Below are positions 1-14,504 of a stretch of DNA of 64,000 nucleotides, piece by piece (within the stretch, counting starts at the first letter, position 1; each line of letters begins with the position of its first letter). Origin of the DNA: Artocarpus heterophyllus (taxonomy: Eukaryota > Streptophyta > Magnoliopsida > Rosales > Moraceae); the NCBI GenBank assembly GCA_025403435.1, contig CM046341.1, positions 11,679,219 through 11,743,218 of the forward strand, in the 5' to 3' direction. Position numbers and translations under genes: made by a program. Under the pieces are notes generated by a model that saw nothing but the letters and a program-made list of their open reading frames with translations, searched no databases and had not been told where the DNA came from.

Positions 1-246
1 TGGCGACTCGTTATAAAGACTCGGAAGATCTCGCTTTTTTCCCCCACAAATCCTATTCGAAAGCCAAAAAGCGTTTTTTTCAGAGAAAACAAAAAAAGAA
101 CCGAAATTAACGACTGAATCTGCATCTCTGCCAGGACTTCTGAAACGAAAACCAAAGAAAGAAACACAAGAGAAAAGAGACTTTAGCGTTTCGAGTTTCG
201 AGTTTCGAGTTTCGTGAAAGAATAGAGAGGGTTTTCATTAAAGATA
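1..246 (+). promoter_or_regulatory. 5' leader / proximal promoter of the beta-amylase gene
   Basis: Non-coding sequence directly upstream of the beta-amylase start. It is A-rich and pyrimidine-poor close to the ATG and contains about four head-to-tail copies of a 7-bp GTTTCGA unit at roughly 188-214. The window begins inside this region, so the core promoter may lie outside it. The ATG at 247 sits in a reasonable plant context (a purine at -3, G at +4). That the region is transcribed leader is inferred from its position and was not shown. Confidence 0.5.
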
Positions 247-3024
<2,778 letters not shown>

Positions 3025-3086
3025 CTAATGTGTGTGTACAGAAATTATCCAGCTATTATTTTCTGTAGTCTTTATTATCCAAAGGT

Positions 3087-3092
3087 AATAAA
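3087..3092 (+). other. Putative polyadenylation signal of the beta-amylase gene
   Basis: A canonical AATAAA lies 63 bases after the beta-amylase stop codon in a T-rich 3' region. It is a plausible near-upstream polyadenylation element, although plant genes often use degenerate signals. Confidence 0.45.
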
Positions 3093-5344
3093 TTGTGTGC
3101 CTAAAAGAAACCCCTGATTTCTTTCAGCAGCTCTTTTATTATGCTGTTGCTTAGAGTTGGGGATCAAGGACCCGTGATTTCAACACTGGTAGTTACCTTT
3201 TTCTGTTTCACTTTCTTAAAGGATTGTACGTTAAAAATGTATAATAACTTGTAATAATTTCTCTATCTAAGCTTTGCCGTTTTGGTTATTGTATGATGCT
3301 CTCAAGTATTTTATTTTATTTTTTTAACCTGTCCTTGACAATCCTTTTAAGCAAAGGTAGCTTAGAGTTTTGGAAAGAAGTTTCTTGTGGGCAATATACA
3401 CAAATGAAATGACTAGTGATTACCTATAGGTTGTTTTCTTCTTGAACTTGTTCATGGTTGAAAAAAAAGGTTGGCTGTTTTTGAAGCAATATGTGGGACT
3501 ATTTTAACTTTGCTTAGAAGGTCCCACGCAAACAGAGTGTCCAACTCTCAAAGGCTATGATCAACTCAAGTAGATTAGGCCACTTGCAGGCACCATTTTT
3601 GGAGTCCCCCCATTCTTTGGTTTTTTACAGGTCCTTTGCCAAGACGGTCTGCTCATCTCACAAATGTTAACACACACAATATTGCTTTCTTTCGTCTAAA
3701 TTCCTCCATTTGTTTTGCTACTTATTTGTTTCAGTAGAATAAAGCAAGCCTTGTATTTGTAATACTTTCTTTTGTGAAAGTACTACTCTTAAGCATATTA
3801 TATATATACACATATAAATAGAACAGTTGGACTTACTTATCTTAGGATTATGAATAGAGTTCAAATTTTTAGTTTGGAAAATAGTATTACAAAAAATATT
3901 AAAGAAAGTGCCAAGATACAATAAGATACAATTTTAAATTATCAATTATAATAAATTATATTAAATTAAAATGGAACTTGACGAAAATTTACCGGTTTAA
4001 ATTTTATCATCGGTTTTTTTTTTTTTACCCTTTTGAATTCTCATCAAAGTTTTTTTTTTTCATTTAATACTAGGTTAAAAGTTGAAACTGATCTTGGAAA
4101 AAAGGAAGGAAAAAATAAAAAATGAAGAAGGGCACAAAACATATTTCACATGATGTTCGCCAACATTTATAACAAACCATCGTTAATCTCTTTTTGTTTT
4201 CAACTCCTGAAGTTTCAAAAAAGGCAGAAAATATAGGCCTCCAAAGCCACCTTTACGAACCTCTTTTTTGCCTTTTTCATTCCCAATGGTTGCATGCATG
4301 ACAAATCTCGTGTATTGAACTAATGAAACCAGTGGCTTAGACAAGTCTTGATTCAAGAGAATCACAAGCATTATAAGGAGTCGTGAAAATGTGTTGTCCA
4401 AAATGCAATCTCAGTTTGCCAAGCTGCCATCTCTTTAATTTACTTTTCTAGATCATCTTAATTCTAGTCTCTTTCATGACTCATTATAATCTGAATCTGA
4501 ACGTGGTTGTTGGAGATACTTTATTGCAAGATATGATTCATTTATGGAGTCTTGAAGGACCATCTAGTAGACAATATGGTTAGATTTGAAAAGGTTGAGG
4601 TGGGATGGTATGGGCGATACATTAACCAAAAATCAAAGCAAATTCAAGAGGTAGTTAGTTGGTATATATGTTTACATATATATAGGGAGGCACATCTTTA
4701 ATTTTGAATCAATGGACAAGACATTAAGGGCATCTCATTTTAGTGGCAACCTGAAGTAACCCAATTAAGATAAGCAACTAGGACCTAGAAAAGGACATTG
4801 CGTTTTAAAGCCTTTTTTTCCATTGTACCACTGTCTGGTACTTCATGCCCACCATCTGCTCTCACCCTCAAAGAAGATCAGTTCGTTGTCTTAGAACGCC
4901 GAAATCGCCTGGCTTTTAGAGACGATTTTATGTGGTAAGTGCCTTTTCCATCTTCAGATTCATTTGCATTCTCTATCTATAGATTCATTTTTCATCGAAG
5001 CTGTCGATTCATTTTTCCCCGCTGTCAATGGCAGTCCTTTATTGTGATTTTTTTTTTTTTTTTGCATAATTATTCTATATGTAGAATGATTTTGTTTAAT
5101 TTTGCGTAGGGTTTTTGCAACAAAGCTGGAGACAGTAGTGATTGTTCTTGCATGTGTAACTTGGATAATTTCTAAGAAGATTTTATTTGTTTTATGAAGT
5201 TTATTTTAGCGAAATTATAGATTGAGACATACAAATGAAATTTTGAACTCCTTTCAATATATATATATATATATATATTACCCTTTAGATGGGTTTCCAC
5301 GTCTATTTGGTAACTGTATTTATTTATTAGATAGCACTAATCTC
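3093..5344. other. Intergenic region, no gene recognised
   Basis: AT-rich sequence with stops in all frames. It has runs of T at about 4013-4026 and 5049-5062 and a (TA)n tract at 5257-5279. A slightly GC-richer stretch at about 4840-4940 ends in ATGTGGTAAGTG and resembles a 5' leader with a splice donor, but no downstream exon could be tied to it. Confidence 0.5.
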
Positions 5345-6249
5345 GGCCGTTTGATAAAGGTATTCGAATTATGATGATTTAGAATCTTTTTGAATAGTAT
5401 TGTTATTTAGATTGTGATTTGAGTAATGTGATTTGAGTTATAATTCGAGTTATTGTTTGGTTGTTAGAGTATTTAAAATTAGATTTGGATAGAGTATTCA
5501 AATATGCGTTTGATAAGCTTTTGAATCCTGATTTGAGTCATGAATATGTGTTTGGTACATTTAAGATTTAGATTAGGATTTTTTGCTGCCCTTTTGTGAA
5601 AAGTTAAAAATTTTATTACTAAAATAACAAATTTTTAAAAAAAAGTGCATAAAAATGGTATATGAAATAATATTTCCATTTCATTGCATGCAATAATAAA
5701 AATATGTTTGGTGTACATGAACACAATATTAAAAAAATTAGAGTTATAACTGTATCAAGTCCCATGTTTTTTGCCTATTGATTTTTGTTGGCATTTTGAT
5801 GCTATTAGCGATTTTTCGAAATATCCAATTCTTTTCTCAATCCATAAAGTATTTACGGAAAAAAAAAAATTATTACAATCCAATCAAAGAGTGTGCTTCT
5901 TTGTCAAGGAACTTGTATACATGACAGCATATTGTGCATAAAACGGTGGGGAAATCCCCAGCTATCGTATCAACGTTCGCCGATTTGAGCATTAAAAAAT
6001 TACTATATTGAAATACTAATGCCGACTGATGTATCAAGGGCGTTGTGCATAAGCTTCCCACATTTGATTCACTATCGTATCCTGCCAAGCGTTCATGTTG
6101 CCGTTGTCACCCCTATTTTGAATGAAAATAGTGTTATCAATGCCATCATCGTCTTGCACCCCATCTTCTTCATCGACATTTTCACCTTCTATCTCCGCCA
6201 CCGATATTGTGTCATCATATTACTGCTCAATGATCTCATCATTACTTTA

Positions 6250-7479
6250 TCACATGCGTACAAAGTTGTGAATGACAGCGCAAGCAATTGGGATCAATGT
6301 TTGTTTGTCGTATGAAAAAGGCTTCATGCTCTTCAAAATTGGGAATCGCGTCTTCCACACACCAAAGGTTTTCTCAATGCAGTTGCGAAGAGAAGAGTGA
6401 ATATAGTTGAACAACTCCTTCGGCGAACGAGGACTCTATCAACGCTTTCGATACTCCTGCAAGTGATATATAACTCCGCGATATAGAGCAAGGAAATAAT
6501 TTGTGTTTAGATAGCCAGAATCTACTAAATAGAATTTCTTTAAGCAAATCACAAGTGGTGTAAGTATATATATTCTAAGAATACAAGAAAAGCAAATGTT
6601 TATTGAAAAAGAGCAATATTATTTTTTTTTCCTACCCGGCGGTGTTCTTGGAAAGTGTTTCTCTGGATCAGATATAGTGTCCATTAATACTCGCGCATCA
6701 TGGGCGGATCCCTCCTAGCCAGTTAAGATGAATATAAATTTCATTTCAAAGTCGCAGACGCCCATGATATTTTGTAAGTGAAATCCTTTTCTGTTAATAT
6801 ATTTTCGTGATTCTTCACTAGGTGGAATACACGGTATATATATACTGTCAATAGCGCCTACGCAATCATATATAATAAAGTATGAATGGTATCGGTATAA
6901 GTCAACTGTTTTACAAATGACAATAGATCATTTCATTAGGTCTACTATAGTTACCTTGAACCATGGAAGGTACTTTTTCTTATGCTTTTTAAAGAGCATT
7001 GGCAAGTCATTCCATTTAAGCGGTAGAATAAAGTCATGCCTCAATTCACATATTGTTGTTAGGCCCTGTGTGAAGAAGCGCGAAATTATCTCCCCTGAAT
7101 GCTGCCAATAATCCTGTATTTCTCTGTTTGTTTGGCTTTGTGATATGATGTTCAAAAATATCATCAATTGTTCATCTACGTTTGTATTACGATTCGGTCT
7201 TAACAGACCCTTGTTCTTGACTATTGCACTTAGCATTGTAAGTGTATCAACAGCCATTCGAATCTTATTGTATATTCTACTAGGATGCCCCTGCAGCAAA
7301 TTATCTACACGTTCGTGTCCAGGCATTCCTAATGTGTTGCGTTGTTGACGCGGCTGCAAAAATACGACTGCATATAGCGCCACGGAAACAGCTGCAATAT
7401 CATAAATATTATCGTCCTCGTCTGAATTGTTGCTTGAATTATTGTTTCCATAACTTCCATCACCAAAATCTGCCACCAA
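6250..7479 (-). pseudogene. PIF/Harbinger DDE transposase (HARBI1-like), broken
   Basis: Read on the minus strand from 7479, the first 183 codons are open. They contain helix-rich HARBI1-like text such as NKIRMAVDTLTMLS and QSQTNREIQDYWQHSGE. The reading then continues through stops and frame changes into the catalytic domain. The DDE acids can all be placed: Asp in DCVGAID (codon at 6847-6849), Asp in YLVDSGY (6520-6522) and Glu in IEKTFGVWKTRFPIL (6373-6375). The family signature SAHDARVL is at about 6690-6710. The end AVIHNFVRM followed by TGA (6250-6252) is the typical C-terminus. Damage includes a TAG just before EGSAHDARVL and a frame change after YHLQEYRK. In life the protein would excise and reinsert the element together with ORF1. 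Confidence 0.85.
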
Positions 7480-8092
7480 ATCCCTACAAGGAATTTATTA
7501 TATGTTGTGAGATTTAAGAAAACCATAGATTGATGTATCATTGTTGTTAAAAAAACCCTAATATAACACGTTTGTTTGAGGTATGCTGCCTGCTAATAAG
7601 ATAAATAATAGAATACACCAATGGCGAATGGTAATAACTAAGTATATGTCCTGACCAACAAATTAAACATCATCCGAATCAACAATACAATCGTTATCGA
7701 AGAATACAATATGAAAAAATACAATGAAGAATACACTCCGAAAAAATGCAATGCAGATTACAATCCAAATAAAATATGTCCATGACAAATGTAAACAAAT
7801 GTTAGGGAAAATAAATGGCAAGCATGCAAAAATACAATGAAGAATACACTCCGAAAAAATGCAATGCAGAATACAATCCAAATAAACTATGTCCATGACA
7901 AATGTAAACAAATGGTACGGAAAATAAATGGGAAGCATGCAATAATTGGATGAACTAATATCCATAATTTCCACCATATGGTGGACAAGGAAAATATGGA
8001 AGGTCCTACTGAAATTGGGCAGGAGGATGGAAGAAAGGTGTCGGTGGTGCTTGCGACGATACTGGTGGAGGAGGCATGTGCTCTAGTGGTTG

Positions 8093-9150
8093 TCATTGCT
8101 GAGATTGAACTCTTGCGATCCCCTTCTGTACGAAGGCAATGCGGCATTCCTCTTTGGCCATGAGGAACGCGGTTTGGATTTTGGGATTAGTTGATAGGTA
8201 TTCTGTAAAGTCCACGTACTGATCTGGGCCTAGGTTCATCTCATTCATGATTGTTAGGCACTGCCTCCATTCCATATCATCCGACGTGTGTTGATTTGCT
8301 GAGCTTCCACCACCAGTGCCCTTACTACGACCGCGGCTGGATAGGAAATCAGCGATGCTTTGTAAGGCAGTGGCAGCTACCTGGGAGTCCATCGAACCTT
8401 TACTATGCACTGGCCTCTTCCCAATTCTCTGGGAGGTAGGAGCAATGCTGCAAGCACGTATTCCTGATCTGCGGCTGTCAAGTCCGGCCAAATGAGCAAT
8501 GTATGCACTGTCGTCGGGGCTATTGTTATCATCTAAGTCCATCTGATCATAACGTCCTTCATGCTCTAAGTTGCTTCTCTGTGGACTAGGAGCTTCAATC
8601 AAACGAGTCGAACCCGAAGCAACTGCATGACTCCCGGTTGCGGACTCGTGGTGAAACAATTGCGATATCAGCGCCTAATTTGGCACAGCTTTACCAATCA
8701 AGTCCTTCGCTTGGGGGTTTCGCTGGACATCGAATGATAAAAATTATCAGTGAGCAACAATCCAAAAGTCATATTATATTTGGAAGAATTAAGACGGATG
8801 CCAACAAAACTAAATAAACTCACTACTAAGAAATCATCTAGATACTCTGCCTTGCAACGAACGGCCCCGGTTTCAGGATCCCAACCAAGGCCACTTGCAT
8901 TTATCAGAATGGAATATAGCTGAAAAAATTTCCTCAGTCGATTCCGCTTTTGCTTGCAACGTTCGCCAGGAACACCTTGATCAAAAATTTCCCCCGCCCA
9001 CCGATCCCAGTCAGCTGGGGTAGGATGTCATCCCAGGGCGGTTGTTTGATGGTCCACTAGCCTTAATAACAAAGCTCTCTCATTTTATCGGCTCCAATTA
9101 ACAGTTGCCTCATCATCGTTCCTCTTCTTTCCCATCTTTCCCATTTCCAT
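8093..9150 (-). pseudogene. PIF/Harbinger ORF1, Myb/SANT-like DNA-binding protein, broken
   Basis: The second protein of the Harbinger element lies upstream of the transposase on the same strand, the usual order in plants. From the ATG at 9148-9150 the translation runs through a trihelix-like region ending in GLGWDPETGAVRCKAEYLDDFL, the recognisable Myb/SANT-like (Myb_DNA-bind_3) segment. An apparent intron of about 100 bp follows (about 8833-8732 on the minus strand). Coding resumes at RNPQAKDLIGKAVP and ends after the 188-codon open stretch 8659-8093. At least three stops interrupt it: after NWSR, after TTALG and after GKAVPN. The role in the family is to bind the element ends and bring in the transposase. 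The intron boundaries are inferred. Confidence 0.75.
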
Positions 9151-11853
9151 TTTAGGTGTCCATAGAGCGCGCAACAACAAGTGCACATGCAAGTATGGCA
9201 CAAAAAGAACGTAGTGAAACGTTAATAAGTATTGCGTCATACAACTGGCTCAGAAATGAAATTGCTTCTTCCACTTCACATTAGGAGTCTCATAATGGTG
9301 GATTGGCACTTAAAACGTCCATAGCCATGCTGCTCTCAGTTGGTACGCACAAGGACAGGTGGAATCGAATGTTGTACAACGCCACATTCCTGTGCATAGC
9401 CAACTGGGAGCACAGTAGCATGTGTCGCCCATGACAGTCCACAATAATAAAACTTCAACGAACATGAGGAAGCAAATCTTAGTTTCATCACTGCCAGCCC
9501 TTTCTCTAAATCATAATGTAGCACCATAGACTTATCATGTTTAAATTCTATTAACCCAAGAAAAACAAAAGAAGACAGGAGAAAATAGATTAGCAACAAA
9601 GTTGGGAATTGTAAGAAGAACAAGTGGTATACAAATGACATTGTCACGGTGAGGGTAAATAACAGGTCACATGTCACAGTTCACGATCAACAGATGCTCA
9701 AAAAAGATGACGACATAAGAGAGCAAAACAACACAGCAATCCTAAACACATCCACAATACTAAAAGCTTCAACCAACAAGACAAAGCAATGTTTAGTGTC
9801 GTCATAGCCAGCATTTTGACGTTAATTATTGTGCACAATAGCAAAAATATTACATCTCAGATATCAGTGATCACAAATAACATAAGAAACTTGACTGCAC
9901 ACACGTTTAAAATTATTATTTCTGCACAAGGATTGGTTATAGGGACATTAGACATCAAATAAAATAAAAATTGCACAAGGGCCAAACAAAAGTAGGTCTA
10001 GTATTTTTGTGACATGAAGTGTTTTTTTCACAATTGGTTCATAAAAATCTGTTGTCATTACAAAACAAACTGATAAGAAGTTGAAGCTGAAGAAAGGTGC
10101 CGAGGACAATGGAAGAAATAGCTCACTCACACTGGATACATGAGCAGCCGTTGATACAGCTCATCAAGTTGGACTACAGAGAAATTGGACTCAATGGGCT
10201 GAAGAGGGTGCCATTGTACACTCTAAGATCAAGGTGTGTGTCAAGTGTTGCTACTGTTTATACTAATATGAGCAGCCGTTGTTTTTTTGAAGTCAGCAAA
10301 AAATGTCAATTTGACATGTACAGTTGCAGAACAAACAGGACATAAATTAGACAAGTTTCAAAAACCCAAAGATGGTAGCCCTCGTTGGTAATTAGAATTC
10401 TATCTAGGCGTGTAATGTTGCAATTATTTGGCTGAGGACTATTCAAGCTCTTGCATGATAAAGAATGTTATCAAATCCAACATAGCAACAAAACCAACCT
10501 TACAGGGGCAAAAAAGCAGCAAACCAAACCGTAGGCAACAATTCATGTACTCAACTCACATATGCTCTATGTAATAGAAACTCGTGTCCACATCCACTGC
10601 TCGCCTCGAGCAGAATATTTACAATTACGTGTCACCCATTAATCCTAGATCCCTCCAGCAACAGTCAGAATTTACAAAAATTCCCAACAGTTGAAACAAA
10701 ATGAAAAAGCGTTCAAAGGTTAGCATCATTATCACCAATTGTCCGTGGCTTTCAATCTCAAATATCAGCAGCAAATAAAAACACATTATAAACAACAATC
10801 CCACTAACGTGCTCTGTGAATTGGACTCTTTTTTTTTCTGTCTTCTATTTGCTTCATTCATTCCATCTTCACTCTCTCACAGCAAGTGGATTCAATCCAT
10901 AAAGCTTCCCACAATTGGAGCCTTATTGTCAGTAGTTTTCTTTCGTTTGCCTTAGAATCTATATATTATTCAACTCAAGTAAGTAGAACACAAGTTAAGA
11001 ATCCACATCATCTAGTAGGTTCTTCATTTATTTATTTGATCTGTAGCAGTTACAAATAAAGTATCTCACTACTAGTTTTTTTTGTTTTTGGCAACTGTTT
11101 ATGATTCATTATAGTGCCTTCACTCAGATGGGTATTTTTAATTATCTTATTTCTTATATATGCTAGATAGTGTGTTTTCTAGTTTGACGAAAAATTTCTC
11201 CCAATATAGTAGTTTTATGACACTCTGTATTTCCTGCCCTTTATTTCTTTTTTTTTTTAGAAACAGTGGTATGGAAGTAATAATTCCTTCTATTATTTGG
11301 TATGGACTTGACTCAATTAATGACTGCTTCAAATTAAAAATGATTACGTGTAAATAAACATGTTTTGTGGAATTAAGTGAAAAGTGTGTTCTTGAGTTTT
11401 GAACTAGGCAGTGGAAGAATAAGTTTGAAAATATACTTCCAGGGGAATTTATAAGGAATGTTTCGTGTGAATTAAAGTTTTGTGGGAGATGTAGGAACGC
11501 TTCTGCATTGTGAATCGAATTCCCAGTGCATTTTCTATGCTTCCAAACAGAAAAATCTAATTGGCGAAGTTTCCATGGTCGTTTGTGTTCTAAAGTAGCT
11601 CAGTTCGATTTATAAGTTTTGTATATATGCTTTTGTTCAGAGAAGAGAAAAGGTGATAGATTCAAAGAAGGTGAACTAGTCAACCAAAGCAAATGAACAG
11701 TTTTTCCCCACATGAACACAACACCACAAACACACATGAACACAACATCATAAACCGCAATTTCCCAAATTAGCAAGCGCAGAAATCCACATGAACACAA
11801 GACCATAAACATAGGACAAAAATACTCGAAACAATCGTATTGGGGCACAGATT

Positions 11854-11890
<37 letters not shown>

Positions 11891-12300
11891 ATAGAGGTCG
11901 AATTTACCGTGTTTGAGGCAACCGACGAATGGTCGGACTCCGGCCGAACCCAAGCAGCTCGCGAGAACACCGATGAGGTACTCCGACACCGACAACGACC
12001 ACACAGCAAAGGCCGGTGGCAAAAAAATTGTTTACGGTGGAGCAATCTATATGGCCGGAGAAGACGAGCCACTTGAGGGCCAAATCTCTGACCCCTGGAA
12101 TTAATGGTCGCCGTCTTGAAAGAGAGAGAGCGAGGGAGAGAGAGAGAGACACACACACGAGAGAGAGATGGTGGTGGGTTTGCAGCAGAGCCACATTACC
12201 CATCAACGGTAAGAAATATTGGGGACAGCAATTGCAACGGTAAAGAAAATTTGGGGAAAAGCTGGCATTTGCAGAGATTCACGCGAGTAGGGGAATCTCA
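9151..12300. other. Non-coding or unidentified interior of the Harbinger element
   Basis: Between ORF1 and the right end there is 3.1 kb without a recognisable protein. Two stretches stand out by composition. At 10097-10230 the plus frame reads smoothly (MEEIAHSHWIHEQPLIQLIK). At 11900-12110 the DNA is GC-rich and open on both strands, followed by a GA/CA microsatellite at 12118-12170. They could be captured exons or the promoter of the minus-strand transposon genes. I recognise neither. Confidence 0.4.
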
Positions 12301-12639
12301 ACTGTAGCATGAGCATTGAAATTGGGGAAAAACACGCCGAGGGTGAATTCAGGAGATTTAACTCAAGATGACTTAAAAAGTTTCTCAGAGGATTCGAATA
12401 ACAAGCCACTAAACGCCAACTAATGAGATTCTCATTACTCAAATCAAAATTTAAGTACACCCAGTTATACTAGTTATTGGAACCAAACGGGACCGCATTT
12501 CGATGGGATTTTATTTGCTGACAATTGGATTTTAAGTGTTGTTTAGTGAAGATTAGAAAATATTGAGGAAAATTTAGGTTTAAAACTATAAAAAACTATT
12601 GTAACAATTAGAATTTCTTCATTTTTGCTTCGCACATGA

Positions 12640-13320
12640 AACGAATGTTTTTCTTGGTCTTGTTATACCGAAGTTTTCTTTTGGTAAAAAAAATTGAATT
12701 ATAGTGATTTAGATATTTTTAATTTGAGTATTGTATTTAAATTATGATTTGAGCATTGTGATTTGAGTTAGTGTTTGGTTGAGTTATAAATTTCTGTTTG
12801 GTTTTTTTTATGCTCATTTATTAAAAATTTAAAAAAATTATAAAAAAATACTTTATTATTTATTTCATTTTTTTTTAATGTTTAGCTATCTGACAAAGAC
12901 CCGATAGGCCAACCTCTCTCTCATCAAAGACCCATCTCTCCACCTTCTCCCTCTCTAGCTCCCTTCTACAAATCTCTCCGGCTCTCCCCAGAACTGTTAC
13001 GGCCTAAACAACGTCGTGTGTCCATAGGCCTATCTGCTAATCTCTCAGTGGTTAACGAAATTAATGAGCGCTAAATTTTGGCAAAAGAAAATTTAGGATG
13101 AGCAGATGACAAAGTCAAGGGGCCTTGTGCTCACCGGTGGGACCAATAGTCGCCGTGGTGAGAGAGAGAGTGAGAGAGAAAGGAAGAGAGGATAAAGGGT
13201 TTCCATAGGCGGAGAGAGGATGGATTTCAAAGAGAATCCATCAACGGTTAAAAAAAAAAATTCTTGGAGAAAGGGAGAATTGAATGTGACTGTAGCAATA
13301 GGATTTTAGTACTAAGTTTA
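12640..13320. repeat. Truncated relative of the Harbinger element
   Basis: Starting at about 12690 the sequence repeats the look of the large element's left end (ATTTGAGTATTG, GATTTGAGCATTGTGATTTGAG, GTTTGGTTG). Toward 13160-13260 it repeats features seen near that element's right end: a GA-rich run followed by CATCAACGGT. This suggests an internally deleted copy of about 0.65 kb lying head-to-tail next to the large one. Similarity was judged by eye only. Confidence 0.45.
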
Positions 13321-13439
13321 GGCCCGTTTGGTTAGATATTTGAATCACAGTTTGAATCATTTTGCTATAGTATTTTTTCTCACAAAAATTTAAATCTTCA
13401 TTCAAATACTTTACTTAAATATTAGAACTAAACGGGCCC
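13321..13439. mobile_element. Tourist-type MITE, ~119 bp
   Basis: Near-perfect terminal inverted repeats GGCCCGTTTGGTTAGA and the complement of TAGAACTAAACGGGCC enclose about 90 bp. The interior motif (TTTTGCTATAG..TCTCACAAAAATTTAAATC) recurs in the nested MITE pair at 26957-27186, which makes this a family. The terminal GGCCCGTTTGG resembles the ends of the nearby Harbinger element, its likely source of transposase (inference). Confidence 0.75.
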
Positions 13440-13621
13440 AAAAAAACAACCCGAGGTGAACTCTAAAAAATGCATTCAGAGGTCTCAAAACATGATCAAC
13501 TTCAAAAGGGATGTTAGAGCACCAAACGGGAACTCTTTGAACTTAATGGACTCTTAGTCCAAAGAATCCCAAAACTTATCCAAATAAACGACCCTGAATC
13601 TGCTTAATTTTTTCTTTCCAG

Positions 13622-13738
13622 GCTCTTGTTCATGCTCCCGGTATGGTGAGCTCTCAAATGAACTTCAAGAGACTTTCCCTCACCCACATTAAGATTGACA
13701 TCAAGAGGGTTCCGGAAAATAATCTTGTACACTCATGA
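13622..13738 (+). pseudogene. Exon fragment of ribosomal protein eL14 (RPL14)
   Basis: Directly after a pyrimidine tract ending in CAG, the plus frame reads [18 protein letters not shown] and then [16 protein letters not shown] before a stop at 13736-13738. This matches the central exon of plant 60S ribosomal protein L14 as I know it ([30 protein letters not shown]). Retention of an intron-acceptor-like boundary argues for a fragment copied from genomic DNA and not a processed cDNA. No other L14 exon is visible nearby, so it is a relic. Confidence 0.7.
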
Positions 13739-14112
13739 GAAAAGTTAATTCATATAGATTTTGACTTTGAAATTCTCTGATCAGCAAAAAAAAAAAAAAA
13801 AATGTTCATCCAACTAAGGCCCCACCAAGAACCAACCACTGAACTTCCAAGTATTGAATAAAAAAATTCTTAAAAAGTGTTGCTTCCAATTAGCTAGGCA
13901 GAAGTTTAGAAGCATTTACATGGCAATTAAATGCCAGAAAAAACTTTGGCACTGTCTTGTTGCTTTTGAAAAAATAAATAATCAACTTTACGGTTGTTAG
14001 CTTGAGATTAAAACTTCTAAAATAATTAAATTCAAAAAATAATCTGCCAAATAAAAAAATTAAATGCCAAATCATCCAATAATAAAAAATTTGTACAAAA
14101 AAAAAGGAAGAA

Positions 14113-14117
14113 TATAA
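14113..14117. other. Target-site duplication (left) of the outer solo LTR
   Basis: TATAA directly precedes the TGTTAGAC terminus at 14118. The same five bases directly follow the CAACA terminus at 25221 (copy at 25222-25226). Confidence 0.75.
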
Positions 14118-14499
14118 TGTTAGACATGTATGTCCTAAGGAGTAAAAATGTAATAGGTTTTTGGAGATATTTTTATCAATAAAGAATTTATTCATTGTTT
14201 ATATATCAAATCTTGTCCTCTTTACGTTCGTATTTGTTAAATGTATGTTAAGCAAACAAAAGTCTGAGACTGTCGGTCTAAACCTTAAGATTTTGGGCAT
14301 ATGATGTACAGATTATGCTGAAGACACGATTCTTAAAGTGATAGTCTAAATCATAAGATCTGCAATCGAGGGAATAAAGTTGGACGCTTTATTCATGTAA
14401 AGATTGTTATGTTGTCTATATCCCGTTTAGGAAATGGTTTGTCTTGGCCATCGGAGGTGGATTTTGTGAATAGAAACATTGGCACGTTGTCATAGGTGA

Positions 14500-14504
14500 C
14501 GATG
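14500..14504. other. Target-site duplication of the inner retrotransposon (left copy)
   Basis: CGATG at 14500-14504 and again at 23651-23655, exactly flanking the two ends of the inner element. A 5-bp duplication is standard for LTR retrotransposons. It also fixes the first base of the 5' LTR at 14505, where the expected TG has mutated to CG. Confidence 0.85.

Larger units (their letters stand above)
5345..12496 (-). mobile_element. Degenerate PIF/Harbinger DNA transposon (~7.1 kb)
   Basis: The ends resemble each other when one is reverse-complemented. Both begin near GG(C/T)C..CGTTTG, and both carry the subterminal motif TGATTTGAGTAATG (left about 5416, right about 12428-12445 on the minus strand). 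Inside, on the minus strand, are the two proteins expected of PIF/Harbinger: a Myb/SANT-like ORF1 and a DDE transposase. Both contain stops and frame breaks, so the element is not autonomous now. The exact termini and the 3-bp TAA/TTA target duplication expected for this superfamily could not be fixed by eye. The internal 9.2-12.3 kb part is long for the family and may hold later insertions or captured sequence. Confidence 0.75.

Noticed and set aside
4840..4940. Possible first exon or 5' leader ending at a splice donor
   Set aside because: No downstream exon, transcript evidence or protein similarity could be linked to it.
7663..7977. Repetitive minus ORF (104 codons) within the Harbinger element
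   Set aside because: Comes from a local direct repeat of AAATACAATGAAGAATACAC-type sequence between ORF1 and transposase; hydrophobic low-complexity translation.
5342..12500. 3-bp target duplication of the large Harbinger element
   Set aside because: Bases next to the apparent ends do not match convincingly and the termini are mutated, so no duplication is claimed.
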